In this document: positions 28,449 to 37,827 of the stretch, piece by piece
How positions within the stretch are numbered: position 1 is the stretch's first letter
Layout of the letters: each line of letters starts with the position of its first letter
The notes under the pieces: model-generated
Databases searched by the model: none
What the model was told of the DNA's origin: nothing
What the model saw: only the letters and a program-made list of their open reading frames with translations
Source: Pseudomonas delhiensis
GTDB lineage: Bacteria; Pseudomonadota; Gammaproteobacteria; Pseudomonadales; Pseudomonadaceae
DNA: 54,415 nt
Direction of reading: 5' to 3'
Assembly (NCBI RefSeq): GCF_900187975.1
Contig: NZ_FZPC01000039.1
Coordinates: 1-54,415 of the forward strand
Made by a program: the position numbers and the translations under genes

Positions 28449-28907
28449 ATGAAAAAGCCGATCATTGCGCTCGTCGCGCTGCTGCTGGCGCCCCTCGCCT
28501 GGGCGGGCGAGGGTGACTCCTGGTACCTGCAGACCAGCGTCATCACCCGGCACTGGAACCACGACCCGGAGCACAACAACCACCAGGACCTGGTCGGCCT
28601 GGAGCGCAACCGCGCCGACGGCTGGGTGTGGGGCGGGGCGACCTTCCGCAACTCGTTCCGCCAGCGCTCCAACTATGCATACGCCGGCAAGCGCTTCGAC
28701 CTGGACGGCTCGCCGTTCTACTTCAAGGTCACCGGCGGCGCGCTGCAGGGCTACCACGGCGAGTACCGCGACAAGATCCCGCTGAACCGCTACGGCGTGG
28801 CGCCGGCCGTCATTCCCTCGGTCGGCGCGCAGGCCGGCCGCTTCGCCAGCGAGTTCGTGGTGCTGGGCAACTCGGCCGGGATGATCAACGTCGGGGTGCA
28901 CCTGTAG
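28449..28907 (+). CDS. PagP-like lipid A acyltransferase (divergent)
   Basis: A 152-residue protein with a signal peptide cleaved after LAWA (about residue 19), leaving a small beta-barrel. The order of motifs follows PagP: H35 in VITRHWN aligns with the catalytic His of E. coli PagP (TWHAR). N68-S69 in GATFRNSF aligns with the D-S of AFKDSW. YFKVTGGALQGYHGEYRDKIPLNRYGVAPAVIPSVG aligns with the [28 protein letters not shown] block. Databases often name this family sn-glycerol-3-phosphate transporter, which the sequence does not support. The expected role is palmitate transfer to lipid A in the outer membrane. SD GAGGTG overlaps the slyB stop region. Confidence 0.72.
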   Translation: MKKPIIALVALLLAPLAWAGEGDSWYLQTSVITRHWNHDPEHNNHQDLVGLERNRADGWVWGGATFRNSFRQRSNYAYAGKRFDLDGSPFYFKVTGGALQGYHGEYRDKIPLNRYGVAPAVIPSVGAQAGRFASEFVVLGNSAGMINVGVHL

Positions 28908-28920
28908 CGGTGCGCCCCGC

Positions 28921-30243
28921 TCAGCCGGCGACCTCGCCCAGGGCCGCGTCCAGCGTCTCGATCAGCAGGTCGGCATGCGCCTGCTGGAAGGCCAGCAGCG
29001 GGCGGATCTTGAGGATGTTCTCCTGCGGGCCGGCGGCGCTGATCAGCACGCCGCGCTCGCGCATGGCGTTGACCACCCGGCGCGTCTGGGCGGCGGCCGG
29101 GGCCTTGGTCGCGCGGTCAGCGACCAGCTCGACGCCGAGGAACAGGCCGGCGCCGCGCACGTCGCCGATCAGCTCATGGCGCCGGGCCAGGCGCTGGAAG
29201 CCTTCGCGCAGGTAGCTGCCGAGCCGTTCCGAGCGTTGCTGCAGGCCCTCGTCGCGGATCACGTCGAGCACCGCCTGGCCAGCGGCGCAGCTCACCGGGT
29301 TGCCGCCGAAGGTGTTGAAGTAGCGCACGCTGCGGCCGAAGCTCTCCAGCACCTGCGGGCGCGCCACCACGCCGGCGATGGGCTGGCCGTTGCCCATGGG
29401 CTTGCCCAGGGTGACCAGGTCCGGCTGCACGCCATGGCGCTGGAAGCCCCACATGTGCTCGCCGGTGCGGGCGAAGCCGGATTGCACTTCGTCGGCGATG
29501 TACAGCAGGCCTTCGGCGCGGGCTACGGCCACGGCTTCGGCGAGCAGGCCCGCGGGGCCGGCGAACACGCCGTCGCTGGCGAAGATGCCGTCCACCAGCA
29601 GCGCGGCGGGCTTGATGCCGTGGGCGCGCAGGTCGGCGATGGCGGCGCGCACGTCCTCGGCGAGCAGGCGGGCGACGTTCTCCGCGCCCAGGCGGTAGGC
29701 GTCCGGCGCGCGCACGGTGCGCGCATGGGCGGGCAGGGTGATGCCGCTGCCCAGCGCCGGCGAGAGTTCGGAGATGTCGCCGGTGACGCCATGGTAGGCG
29801 AAGCGGGTGACGATCACCCCGCTGCCGCCGGTGTGGTGGCGGGCGATGCGCAGGGCCAGGTCGTTGGCCTCGCTGCCGGTGCAGGTGAACATCACCTGGG
29901 ACAGTTCGGCGGGGAAGGTGCCGAGCAGGTCCTCGGCGTAGTCGAGGATGCCTTCCTGCAGGTAGCGGGTGTGGGTGTTCAGCACCGCCGCCTGGCGGGC
30001 GATGGCCTCGACCACCCGCGGGTGGCAGTGGCCGACCGAGGCGACGTTGTTGTAGGCGTCCAGGTACTGCCGGCCCTGCTCGTCGTAGAGCCACACGCCC
30101 TCGCCGCGCACGGTGTGCAGCGGCCGTTCGTAGAACAGCCGGTAGGCCGGGCCGAGCAGGCGCTCGCGGCGCTCGATCAGGCTGCGTTCCTTGTCGCTCA
30201 GGCGCTCGGCGTCGGCCGGGCTGTAGCCGTTGGTCATGGTCAT
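28921..30243 (-). CDS. Class III PLP enzyme, phospho-lyase type (ETNPPL/PHYKPL-like)
   Basis: A 440-residue class III aminotransferase-fold protein. The PLP lysine is K281 in DLVTLGKPMGNGQPIAGVVA, with IADEVQSGFARTG for cofactor Asp/Gln contacts and FTCTGSEANDLALRIARHHTGG for phosphate. LGKPMGNG and YLDAYNNVASVGHCHP are typical of the AGXT2L branch: ethanolamine-phosphate and 5-phosphohydroxylysine phospho-lyases, which eliminate phosphate and ammonia rather than transaminate. Automatic names such as aspartate aminotransferase are generic. The ATG overlaps the kinase stop (ATGA), so the two are coupled. The alternative start at 30237 is also possible. Confidence 0.82.
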   Translation of the reverse strand: MTMTNGYSPADAERLSDKERSLIERRERLLGPAYRLFYERPLHTVRGEGVWLYDEQGRQYLDAYNNVASVGHCHPRVVEAIARQAAVLNTHTRYLQEGILDYAEDLLGTFPAELSQVMFTCTGSEANDLALRIARHHTGGSGVIVTRFAYHGVTGDISELSPALGSGITLPAHARTVRAPDAYRLGAENVARLLAEDVRAAIADLRAHGIKPAALLVDGIFASDGVFAGPAGLLAEAVAVARAEGLLYIADEVQSGFARTGEHMWGFQRHGVQPDLVTLGKPMGNGQPIAGVVARPQVLESFGRSVRYFNTFGGNPVSCAAGQAVLDVIRDEGLQQRSERLGSYLREGFQRLARRHELIGDVRGAGLFLGVELVADRATKAPAAAQTRRVVNAMRERGVLISAAGPQENILKIRPLLAFQQAHADLLIETLDAALGEVAG

Positions 30244-31304
30244 GCGGGGGACTCCTCGTGGCAGGCGCGGGCGATGCGCTCGCGCGCCTCGGATCGGGAC
30301 AGCCCGGCCAGGCCCTGCAGGCTGGCGCGGGCCTGGCGGGCGTTGCGCAGGATGTAGTCGCGGTTCTCCGGGTGCAGGCTGGCGCGCCAGGCGGTGATGC
30401 CCAGGGTGAGCACCAGGCGGGTGGCCATGAGGTCGCAGAGGATGTCCAGCTCGGCTTCCTGCAGCGGGTTGCGGGCGTGGTAGGCGGCGATGAATTCCAG
30501 GGCCGGGGCGAGCACGTCGCCCTCGCTGCCCAACTGGTAGGCGGCGGCCACGCCGAGGTCGTTGACCAGCGGGGCGTGGACCATGTCGCCGAAGTCGAGG
30601 ATGTTGCGCAGCCGCTCGGGGTGCGCGGCGTCGACTATCACGTTGTGCGGGTTGAGGTCGTTGTGGATCACCTGGGCGCGCAGCGTCGGCAGGCGCGGCA
30701 GGGCGTGTTCCTCGAAGTTGTCCAGGGCGCGCTCGACCAGCTCGCGCAGGCTGGCTTCCTCGATGTGGCGCAGCAGCGGGCGCAGGCGCTGGGCGTGCTG
30801 CAGGTCCCAGAGCAACTCGTGGCCGGAGGCGGGGTGCTGGTAGCCGTGCAGGGCCAGGTCCAGGCGCGCCAGTGCCTCGCCCAGGTTGCGCCGCAGGGCC
30901 GGCGAGCGCTGCGGGACACGGTGCAGCGGCAGGCCTTCGACGAAGGACATCAGCCGCGCCAGCATGCGCTGGCCGTCCACTTCCACCCAGGTCTGGTACT
31001 GGCCGTCGAGGGCCGGGTAGACGCGCTGCACCGGCAGGTTCGGGTCGGCCTGCTGCACCCGCAGCAGGGCGCGGTTCTGGAAGTCCACCACCTGCGGGTC
31101 CTCCAGCGGGTGGGACAGCTTGAGCAGGCGGCTGGCGCTGTCGTGGGCGCCGACCTGGAAGTTCAGGTCGCGCTCGCCGGCCAGGCGTTGCAGCGGGCCC
31201 TGCAGGCCGAAGAGGTCGCGGGCGATGGCCGCGGCCTGTTCCGCGGTGACCTGGGCGGGCGCGGCTTCCAGCAGGGGGTCGTGGGCGAGGGCGATCAGCG
31301 GCAT
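30240..31304 (-). CDS. APH-family hydroxy-amino-acid kinase (hydroxylysine-kinase-like)
   Basis: A 354-residue aminoglycoside phosphotransferase-fold kinase. The catalytic loop is VIHNDLNPHNVIVD (H214 onward) and the metal-binding Asp is in ILDFGDMVHAPLVNDLGVAAAY. The N-lobe contains RDLNFQVGAHDSASRLLKLSHP. The pairing and motifs match hydroxylysine kinase (AGPHD1/HYKK) type proteins, which are often fused or adjacent to the phospho-lyase. It would phosphorylate the hydroxyl of an amino acid or amine for elimination by the downstream enzyme. The substrate (5-hydroxylysine, ethanolamine or another) is not determined. It is divergent from the SDR gene, across a palindromic operator. Confidence 0.82.
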   Translation of the reverse strand: MPLIALAHDPLLEAAPAQVTAEQAAAIARDLFGLQGPLQRLAGERDLNFQVGAHDSASRLLKLSHPLEDPQVVDFQNRALLRVQQADPNLPVQRVYPALDGQYQTWVEVDGQRMLARLMSFVEGLPLHRVPQRSPALRRNLGEALARLDLALHGYQHPASGHELLWDLQHAQRLRPLLRHIEEASLRELVERALDNFEEHALPRLPTLRAQVIHNDLNPHNVIVDAAHPERLRNILDFGDMVHAPLVNDLGVAAAYQLGSEGDVLAPALEFIAAYHARNPLQEAELDILCDLMATRLVLTLGITAWRASLHPENRDYILRNARQARASLQGLAGLSRSEARERIARACHEESPA

Positions 31305-31363
31305 GCGCTTGGACTCCGGTTCTTGTCGTTCTGGGTTGTGCTGGCGGCCATTAGATCACAAAT

Positions 31364-31385
31364 AAAATATGATGCATCATATTTT
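31364..31385. promoter_or_regulatory. Perfect 22-bp palindrome, likely GntR operator
   Basis: The half-site AAAATATGATG is followed directly by its exact reverse complement, centred at 31374/31375. It lies in the divergent intergenic region, about 60 bp before the kinase start (31304) and 66 bp before the SDR start (31451), and is strikingly AT-rich for this genome. A GntR-family regulator is encoded two genes away (32248). FadR/VanR-type regulators bind similar short palindromes. Confidence 0.75.
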
Positions 31386-31450
31386 CAATGCGCATCGTTT
31401 GAGCCATGATCCAGCCTACTCCCTCGAGCCCGAAACGGACGGATACCCGC

Positions 31451-32185
31451 ATGAGCGAACCCAGGACCCTGCTGCTCACCGGCGCCAGCCGCGGCATCGG
31501 CCACGCCACCGTGAAGCACTTCAACGCCGCCGGCTGGCGGGTGTTCACCGCCTCGCGCCAGGACTGGGTGGCCGAATGCCCCTGGGCCGAGGGGCTGCTC
31601 AACCACATCCACCTGGACCTGGAGGACATCGCCAGCGTCGAGGCCACCCTGCCGGCGATCCGCGAGAAGCTCGGCGGGCGCCTGGACGCCCTGGTGAACA
31701 ACGCCGGCATCTCGCCCAAGGGCCCGGAGGGGCAGCGCATGGGCGTGCTGGAAAGCGACTACGGCACCTGGCTGAAGGTGTTCAACGTCAACCTGTTCTC
31801 CACCGCGCTGCTGGCCCGCGGGCTGTTCGAGGAACTGAAGGCGGCCCAGGGCAGCATCATCAACGTCACTTCCATCGCCGGCTCCCGGGTGCACCCTTTC
31901 GCCGGCGTGGCCTATGCCTCGTCCAAGGCGGCGCTGGCGGCGCTGACCCGCGAGATGGCGTACGACTTCGGCCGCCATGGCGTGCGGGTGAACGCCATCG
32001 CGCCGGGGGAGATCGATACCTCGATCCTGTCCTCGGGCACCGAACTGATCGTCGAGCGCGACATTCCCATGCACCGCCTGGGCAAGCCGGAGGAGGTGGC
32101 CTCGCTGATCCACTTCCTCTGCACCCAGGGGGCGTCCTACGTGAACGGCGCGGAGATCCACGTCAACGGCGGCCAGCACGTCTGA
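31451..32185 (+). CDS. Short-chain dehydrogenase/reductase (classical SDR)
   Basis: A 244-residue classical SDR. The cofactor motif is TGASRGIGHATVKHF, then DALVNNAGISPKG, catalytic Ser in INVTSIAG, Y-x-x-x-K in AYASSKAALAALTREMAYDF, and the C-terminal NGAEIHVNGGQHV. It is fully equipped for catalysis. Given the location divergent from the kinase and phospho-lyase and upstream of the GntR gene, it probably acts in the same pathway, for instance oxidising a hydroxyl or reducing the semialdehyde. Starts at 31406 or 31451 are possible; 31451 gives the canonical N-terminus. Confidence 0.88.
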   Translation: MSEPRTLLLTGASRGIGHATVKHFNAAGWRVFTASRQDWVAECPWAEGLLNHIHLDLEDIASVEATLPAIREKLGGRLDALVNNAGISPKGPEGQRMGVLESDYGTWLKVFNVNLFSTALLARGLFEELKAAQGSIINVTSIAGSRVHPFAGVAYASSKAALAALTREMAYDFGRHGVRVNAIAPGEIDTSILSSGTELIVERDIPMHRLGKPEEVASLIHFLCTQGASYVNGAEIHVNGGQHV

Positions 32186-32247
32186 GCGGGTGGCTGGCAA
32201 TTCGCCGGCCAGCACCGCATCATCGCGCCCGGACCCACGAGGAAGCC

Positions 32248-32943
32248 ATGAACTACCCCATCGACGGCCTCAACCATGCCTACCTGGGCAGCGGTGTCTA
32301 CGCGCTGCTGCGCGAGGCGCTGATCACCGGGCGCTTCCAGCCCGACGACCGCCTGCGCATCCGCGACCTGGCGCAGCAACTGGGCACCAGCGTGACGCCG
32401 GTGCGCGACGCCATCCTGCAACTGGCCAAGGAGCAGGCGCTGGTGCTCCGCACGCCGCGAGACATCCGCGTGCCGGTGCTGAGCCGCGAGCAGTACCTGG
32501 AAATCCGCAGCATCCGCGTGGCCCTGGAGGGCCTGGCCGCCGAGACCGCGGCCGGCTGCGTCACGCCCGAACAGCTGGCGATGCTGGAGAAGAACATCCG
32601 CGACAACCTCGCGGCCATCCATGCCGACGACCTGGTGGCGGCGCTCAAGCTCAACCAGGCCTTCCACTTCGCCCTCGCCGAGATCGCCGGCATGCCGCTG
32701 CTCAAGGGCTTCCTCGACAGCCTGTGGATGCGCACCGGGCCGCTGATCGCGCGGACCTACGGCAGCTTCAACGAGCGCATGGCGGTGGAGCACCACTGGG
32801 AAGTGCTGCATGCCCTGCGCAAGGGCGATGGCGCCGCGGCCCGCGCGGCCATCTGCGCCGACCTCACCGATGGCAGCCAGAAGATGCTGGAGTTTCTTGC
32901 CCAGCGGGAAGGGGACGAGGCGCGGGCGAGCCAGGTTTCCTGA
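32248..32943 (+). CDS. GntR family transcriptional regulator (FadR/VanR type)
   Basis: A 231-residue regulator. The N-terminal winged helix (VYALLREALITGRFQPDDRLRIRDLAQQLGTSVTPVRDAILQLAKEQAL) precedes an FCD all-helical effector domain with metal-binding His/Asp/Glu candidates (LKLNQAFHFALAEIAGMPLL, MAVEHHWEVLHAL). It follows the SDR by 62 bp on the same strand, with ribosome site GAGGAAG. It is likely the controller of the divergent kinase/phospho-lyase and SDR units through the palindrome at 31364-31385. Confidence 0.9.
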   Translation: MNYPIDGLNHAYLGSGVYALLREALITGRFQPDDRLRIRDLAQQLGTSVTPVRDAILQLAKEQALVLRTPRDIRVPVLSREQYLEIRSIRVALEGLAAETAAGCVTPEQLAMLEKNIRDNLAAIHADDLVAALKLNQAFHFALAEIAGMPLLKGFLDSLWMRTGPLIARTYGSFNERMAVEHHWEVLHALRKGDGAAARAAICADLTDGSQKMLEFLAQREGDEARASQVS

Positions 32944-32944
32944 G

Positions 32945-32973
32945 CAAAGAAAAACGCCCCCCGAAGGGGGCGC
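32945..32973 (-). terminator. Terminator for vapBC
   Basis: On the minus strand, GCGCCCCC-TTC-GGGGGGCG is followed by TTTTTCTTT. It lies 38 bp beyond the vapC stop at 33011. Confidence 0.8.
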
Positions 32974-33010
32974 TCGAGGTGTTGAAGAAAGCAGTGGGTT
33001 CGTCCTGCTG

Positions 33011-33397
33011 TCAGACCTTTCGAACCGGGCCGGGATACTGCGCAACCAGGGCATCGGACGTCAGCAGGGTGATGCCTTCGACCCTGGCCTGGGCGACCAG
33101 GATGCGGTCGAACGGGTCCTTGTGGATCGGCGGCAGGCTGTCGGTTTCCACTGCATGCCCGCTGCCAATGGGCAGTTCGCCATAGCCGTTGTCCAGCAGG
33201 CCCCTGCGCAGGAGCCGTGGGTCCACCTGGAAGTCATTGCGGCCCAGGCCCCGTTTTATGGCTATTTCCCACAGGCTGGCCGGGCTGAAGAACAGCTCGT
33301 TCTCCGGCGCCTCGATCAAGGCGCGGGTTTCCACCGACAGGCGCTCCGGCTCGCTGGCTGCCCACAGCAGCAGATGGGTATCCAGCAGCAGTTTCAT
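33011..33397 (-). CDS. vapC: PIN-domain toxin, VapC-like
   Basis: A 128-residue PIN domain. The acidic active-site residues are in MKLLLDTHLLLWA (D6), LWEIAIKRGLG (Glu) and HKDPFDRILVAQARVEG (Asp), the pattern of VapC-type ribonuclease toxins (PIN_Sll0205 subgroup). The start overlaps the antitoxin stop by 4 nt, the expected type II toxin-antitoxin layout. Confidence 0.9.
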   Translation of the reverse strand: MKLLLDTHLLLWAASEPERLSVETRALIEAPENELFFSPASLWEIAIKRGLGRNDFQVDPRLLRRGLLDNGYGELPIGSGHAVETDSLPPIHKDPFDRILVAQARVEGITLLTSDALVAQYPGPVRKV

Positions 33398-33639
33398 GCG
33401 TCGTCGCCGAAAAGCTGCTCGATTTCAGCCTGGCCCATGCGGTCGAAATCGTCCGGGACGCTGAATTGGCCGGCCATGAAACCCAGTCGCTTCGATTGAC
33501 CCGCGTCCGGCGCGTCCAGCGGAACGACCTTGACCATGGGCTTGCCCGCCTTGGCTATCACGAAGGATTCGCCTTTGGCGGCCTGCTCGACGAGCCGGGA
33601 CAGATGGGTCTTGGCTTCGTGGATGTTGACGGTTTGCAT
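33394..33639 (-). CDS. vapB: Phd/YefM-type antitoxin, VapB-like
   Basis: An 81-residue antitoxin. The N-terminal Phd/YefM fold reads MQTVNIHEAKTHLSRLVEQAAKGESFVIAKAGKPMVKVVPL. The C-terminal toxin-binding tail is KRLGFMAGQFSVPDDFDRMGQAEIEQLFGDDA. The start at 33639 is chosen over a longer frame because it begins the family domain exactly. An inverted repeat around AGGACTCGCTGGACTAAGTCCT (about 33642-33665) just upstream could be an autoregulatory operator. Confidence 0.9.
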   Translation of the reverse strand: MQTVNIHEAKTHLSRLVEQAAKGESFVIAKAGKPMVKVVPLDAPDAGQSKRLGFMAGQFSVPDDFDRMGQAEIEQLFGDDA

Positions 33640-34072
33640 GGCAGGACTCGCTGGACTAAGTCCTGTTAGTCTAGTCCAGTGCGAGTTGCGCCACAAGTCG
33701 ATGTTGAGAGCTGCTGCATCGGCCCCCGCGTGGGTGAGCAGGCGGGGTCGGCCTGCGGCCTGGCTGCGGTCGTTCTGCAATACGGTGCCTCTTTCCATGC
33801 TTGGCCTCCTTGAGTGGGAGGTTCCAGGCTAGGAAGAATGCGGGCCGCTGGATGTAGGAGCGAGCTTGCTCGCGAACGGTGTTTTCCGGCAATTGCGGAG
33901 CCTTGGGCTGACGCCATTTCTGTCCCCTGCGCGGTTGTCGAAAACAGGGGAGGGGCTGCAAAGCCAGGTTTCCTCATGATGGAGTTCCGGTTCGCGGGCA
34001 AGCTCGCTGCTGCCAGGCCGACGGGCAAAGAAAAACGGCCCCGAAGGGCCGTTTTGCATTACCGCCAGGGGC
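33640..34072. other. Intergenic region with REP elements and bra terminator
   Basis: No supported gene; the overlapping frames lack domains and translate REP sequence. It contains a REP (TGTAGGAGCGAGCTTGCTCGCGAAC, about 33855-33879), a degenerate REP at about 33990-34012, and the terminator of the bra operon at 34029-34056. Confidence 0.65.
34029..34056 (-). terminator. Terminator of the bra operon
   Basis: On the minus strand, AAAACGGCCC-TTCG-GGGCCGTTTTTC forms a hairpin with a T-run, 17-44 bp past the braG stop. Confidence 0.85.
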
Positions 34073-34774
34073 TCAACCGCCCAGGTAGGCGTCGCGTACC
34101 TTGGGGTTGACCAGCAGGTTGGCGCCGGTGTCCTGCATCACGATCCGGCCGTTCTCCAGCACGTAGCCGCGGTCGGCGAGCCGCAGCGCCTGGTTGGCGT
34201 TCTGCTCGACGAGGAAGACGGTCACGCCTTCGCTGCGCAGCTGTTCGATGATGTCGAAGATCTGCTGGATGATGATCGGCGCCAGGCCCAGGGACGGCTC
34301 GTCGAGCAGCAGCAGCTTGGGCTTGCTCATCAGCGCGCGGCCGATGGCGAGCATCTGCTGCTCGCCGCCGGACATGGTGCCGCCGCGCTGGCTGAAGCGC
34401 TCCTTCAGGCGCGGGAACAGGCCCAGGACGCGGTCCATCTGCTCCTGGTAGTCGCCCTTGCTGGTGAAGAAGCCGCCCATGGCCAGGTTTTCCTCGACGG
34501 TCAGGCGGGCGAACACCCGGCGGCCTTCGGGGACCACCGCGATGCTCTTGCGCATGATGTGCGAGGATTCCTGGCCGACCAGTTCCTCGCCGAGGTACCT
34601 GATGCTGCCGGAGGCCGCCCGCGGCGAGCCGCAGAGGGTCATCAGCAGGGTCGACTTGCCGGCGCCGTTGGCGCCGATCAGGGTGACGATCTCGCCCTGC
34701 TGCACCTCCAGGCTGACCTCGTGCAGGGCCTGAATCTTGCCGTAGAAGGTGGAGACCTTGTCGAACTTCAGCAT
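34073..34774 (-). CDS. braG: Branched-chain amino acid ABC transporter ATPase BraG (LivF)
   Basis: A 233-residue ABC ATPase. Walker A is LIGANGAGKSTLL, the signature is MSGGEQQMLAIGRAL and Walker B is LLLLDEPSLGLAP. It pairs with BraF to energise uptake of Leu, Ile and Val. It is the last gene of braCDEFG, 3 bp after the braF stop. Confidence 0.96.
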   Translation of the reverse strand: MLKFDKVSTFYGKIQALHEVSLEVQQGEIVTLIGANGAGKSTLLMTLCGSPRAASGSIRYLGEELVGQESSHIMRKSIAVVPEGRRVFARLTVEENLAMGGFFTSKGDYQEQMDRVLGLFPRLKERFSQRGGTMSGGEQQMLAIGRALMSKPKLLLLDEPSLGLAPIIIQQIFDIIEQLRSEGVTVFLVEQNANQALRLADRGYVLENGRIVMQDTGANLLVNPKVRDAYLGG

Positions 34775-34777
34775 GGC

Positions 34778-35541
34778 TCAGGCCTCCCCCAGATAGGCTT
34801 TGATCACGTCCGGGTTGTCGCGGATCTGCTCCGGGGTACCGTCGGCCAGGGGCGTGCCCTGGTTGATCACGTAGATGTGGTCGGAAATGCTCATCACCAG
34901 CTTCATGTCGTGCTCGATCAGCAGCACGGTCACGCCGTGCTCGGCGCGCAGCATGGCGATCAGCGCCTTGAGGTCCTCGGTCTCGCGCGGGTTGAGGCCG
35001 GCCGCCGGCTCGTCGAGCATCAGCAGTTGCGGGCGCGTCATCATGCAGCGGGCGATTTCCAGGCGGCGCTGCTGGCCGTAGGCCAGGGTGCCGGCCGGGC
35101 GGTTGGCCACGTCCTTCAGGTTGACCACTTCCAGCCAGTGCGCCGCATAGTCCAGCGCCTCGGCCTCGGCACGGCGGAACGCCGGGGTCTTCAGCAGGCC
35201 GGCGAAGAAGTTGGTGTTGATGTGCCGGTGCTGGGCCACCAGCAGGTTCTCCACCGCGGTCATTTCCTTGAACAGGCGGACGTTCTGGAAGGTGCGCACC
35301 ACGCCGCGGTGGGCGATCTTGTGCCCCGGCAGGCCCTGGATGGGCTCGCCGCGCAGCAGGATCTGGCCACCGGTGGGCTGGTAGAAGCCGGTCAGGCAGT
35401 TGAACACGGTGGTCTTGCCGGCGCCGTTGGGGCCGATCATCGAGACCACCTGCTTTTCCTCGACCTCGAGCGCGACGCTGTTGACGGCCAGCAGGCCGCC
35501 GAAGCGCATGGTCAGGCCGGATACTTCAAGAATCGGTCGAC

Positions 35542-35545
<4 letters not shown>
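34778..35545 (-). CDS. braF: Branched-chain amino acid ABC transporter ATPase BraF (LivG)
   Basis: A 255-residue ABC ATPase. Walker A is [25 protein letters not shown], the signature is [15 protein letters not shown] and Walker B is [15 protein letters not shown]. It overlaps braE by 4 nt (ATGA) and precedes braG. Confidence 0.96.
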
Positions 35546-36791
<1,246 letters not shown>

Positions 36792-36795
<4 letters not shown>

Positions 36796-37709
36796 ACCTT
36801 CTCCACCTCCGGACGACCGAGCAGGCCGGTGGGGCGGAACAGCAGCACCAGCACCAGCAGGCTGAAGGCCACCACGTCCTTGTACTGGTTGCCGAACACG
36901 TCGGCGCCGAAGGCTTCGGCCACGCCCAGCACCAGGCCGCCGAGCATGGCGCCCGGGATGCTGCCGATGCCGCCGAGCACCGCGGCGGTGAAGGCCTTGA
37001 TGCCGGCGAGGAAGCCGATGTTCGGGTTGATCACGCCGTACTGCATGCCCAGCAGCACCGCGGCCACGGCGGCCAGGGTGGCGCCGATGACGAAGGTCAG
37101 GGCGATGATGTTGTTGGTGTTGATCCCCAGCAGGTTGGCCATCTTGATGTCCTCGGCGCAGGCGCGGCAGGCGCGGCCCAGTCGGGAACGGGAGATGAAC
37201 ATGCTCAGGCCGTACATGGCCAGCAGGGTGACGACGAAGATCAGCACCTGCATGTACGAGATGGTCACGCCCGCGTCGCCGCCGAAGACGAAGTTGCCCG
37301 GCAGCAGGTTGGGGATGGCCTTGTCCTTGGAATCCTGGGCGAGCAGGACCTCGTTCTGCAGGAAGATCGACATGCCGATGGCGGAGATCAGCGGGATCAG
37401 CCGGTTGCTGCCGCGCAGCGGGCGGTAGGCGATCCGTTCGATGCTGTAGCCGTAGGCACTGGTGACGATGATGGCGGCGGCGAAGGTGCAGAAGATGACG
37501 ATCGGCAGGCTGACGATCCCCATCATGGCCAGGCCGGTGATCACGATGAAGGCTACGTACGAGCCGATCATGTAGACCTCGCCATGGGCGAAGTTGATCA
37601 TGCCGATGATGCCATAGACCATGGTGTAGCCGATGGCGATCAGGGCATAGGTGCTGCCAACGGTCAGGCCGTTGATCAGCTGTTGCAGGTAGTGATAGAG
37701 CTCAGGCAT
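36792..37709 (-). CDS. braD: Branched-chain amino acid permease BraD (LivH)
   Basis: A 305-residue permease with the LivH core ([93 protein letters not shown]). The ATG at 37709 has AGGAG seven bases upstream; a GTG at 37712 directly before it is less likely. The gap to braC (118 bp) contains a hairpin. Confidence 0.95.
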
Positions 37710-37783
37710 CACCTAACTCCTCGGGCGTCGCGTGAAGCGGCGCTTGTGGCGCGACGGACCCCCGGAATACGCGGAATAAACAA

Positions 37784-37807
37784 AGCCCACTGCTGGTGCA
37801 GTGGGCT
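37784..37807 (-). promoter_or_regulatory. braC-braD intergenic hairpin (attenuator or partial terminator)
   Basis: A perfect 9-bp stem AGCCCACTG / CAGTGGGCT with a 6-nt loop. On the coding (minus) strand it is followed by TTGTTTATT. It lies 21 bp after the braC stop and about 75 bp before braD. Such a partial terminator or 3'-stabilising stem would raise binding-protein output over the membrane components. Confidence 0.65.
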
Positions 37808-37827
37808 CTGGACTCAGGCGGCAGACC

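Noticed and set aside
28449..28907. Label sn-glycerol-3-phosphate transporter for the 152-residue barrel protein
   Set aside because: The protein is far too short and has no multi-helix transporter features; its signal peptide and motif order fit a PagP-like outer-membrane barrel.
33666..34028. Small minus-strand frame in the vapB-braG gap
   Set aside because: Part of it translates a REP (RSRASSLL, SSELAREP-type phrases). No domain, ribosome site or codon bias supports it.
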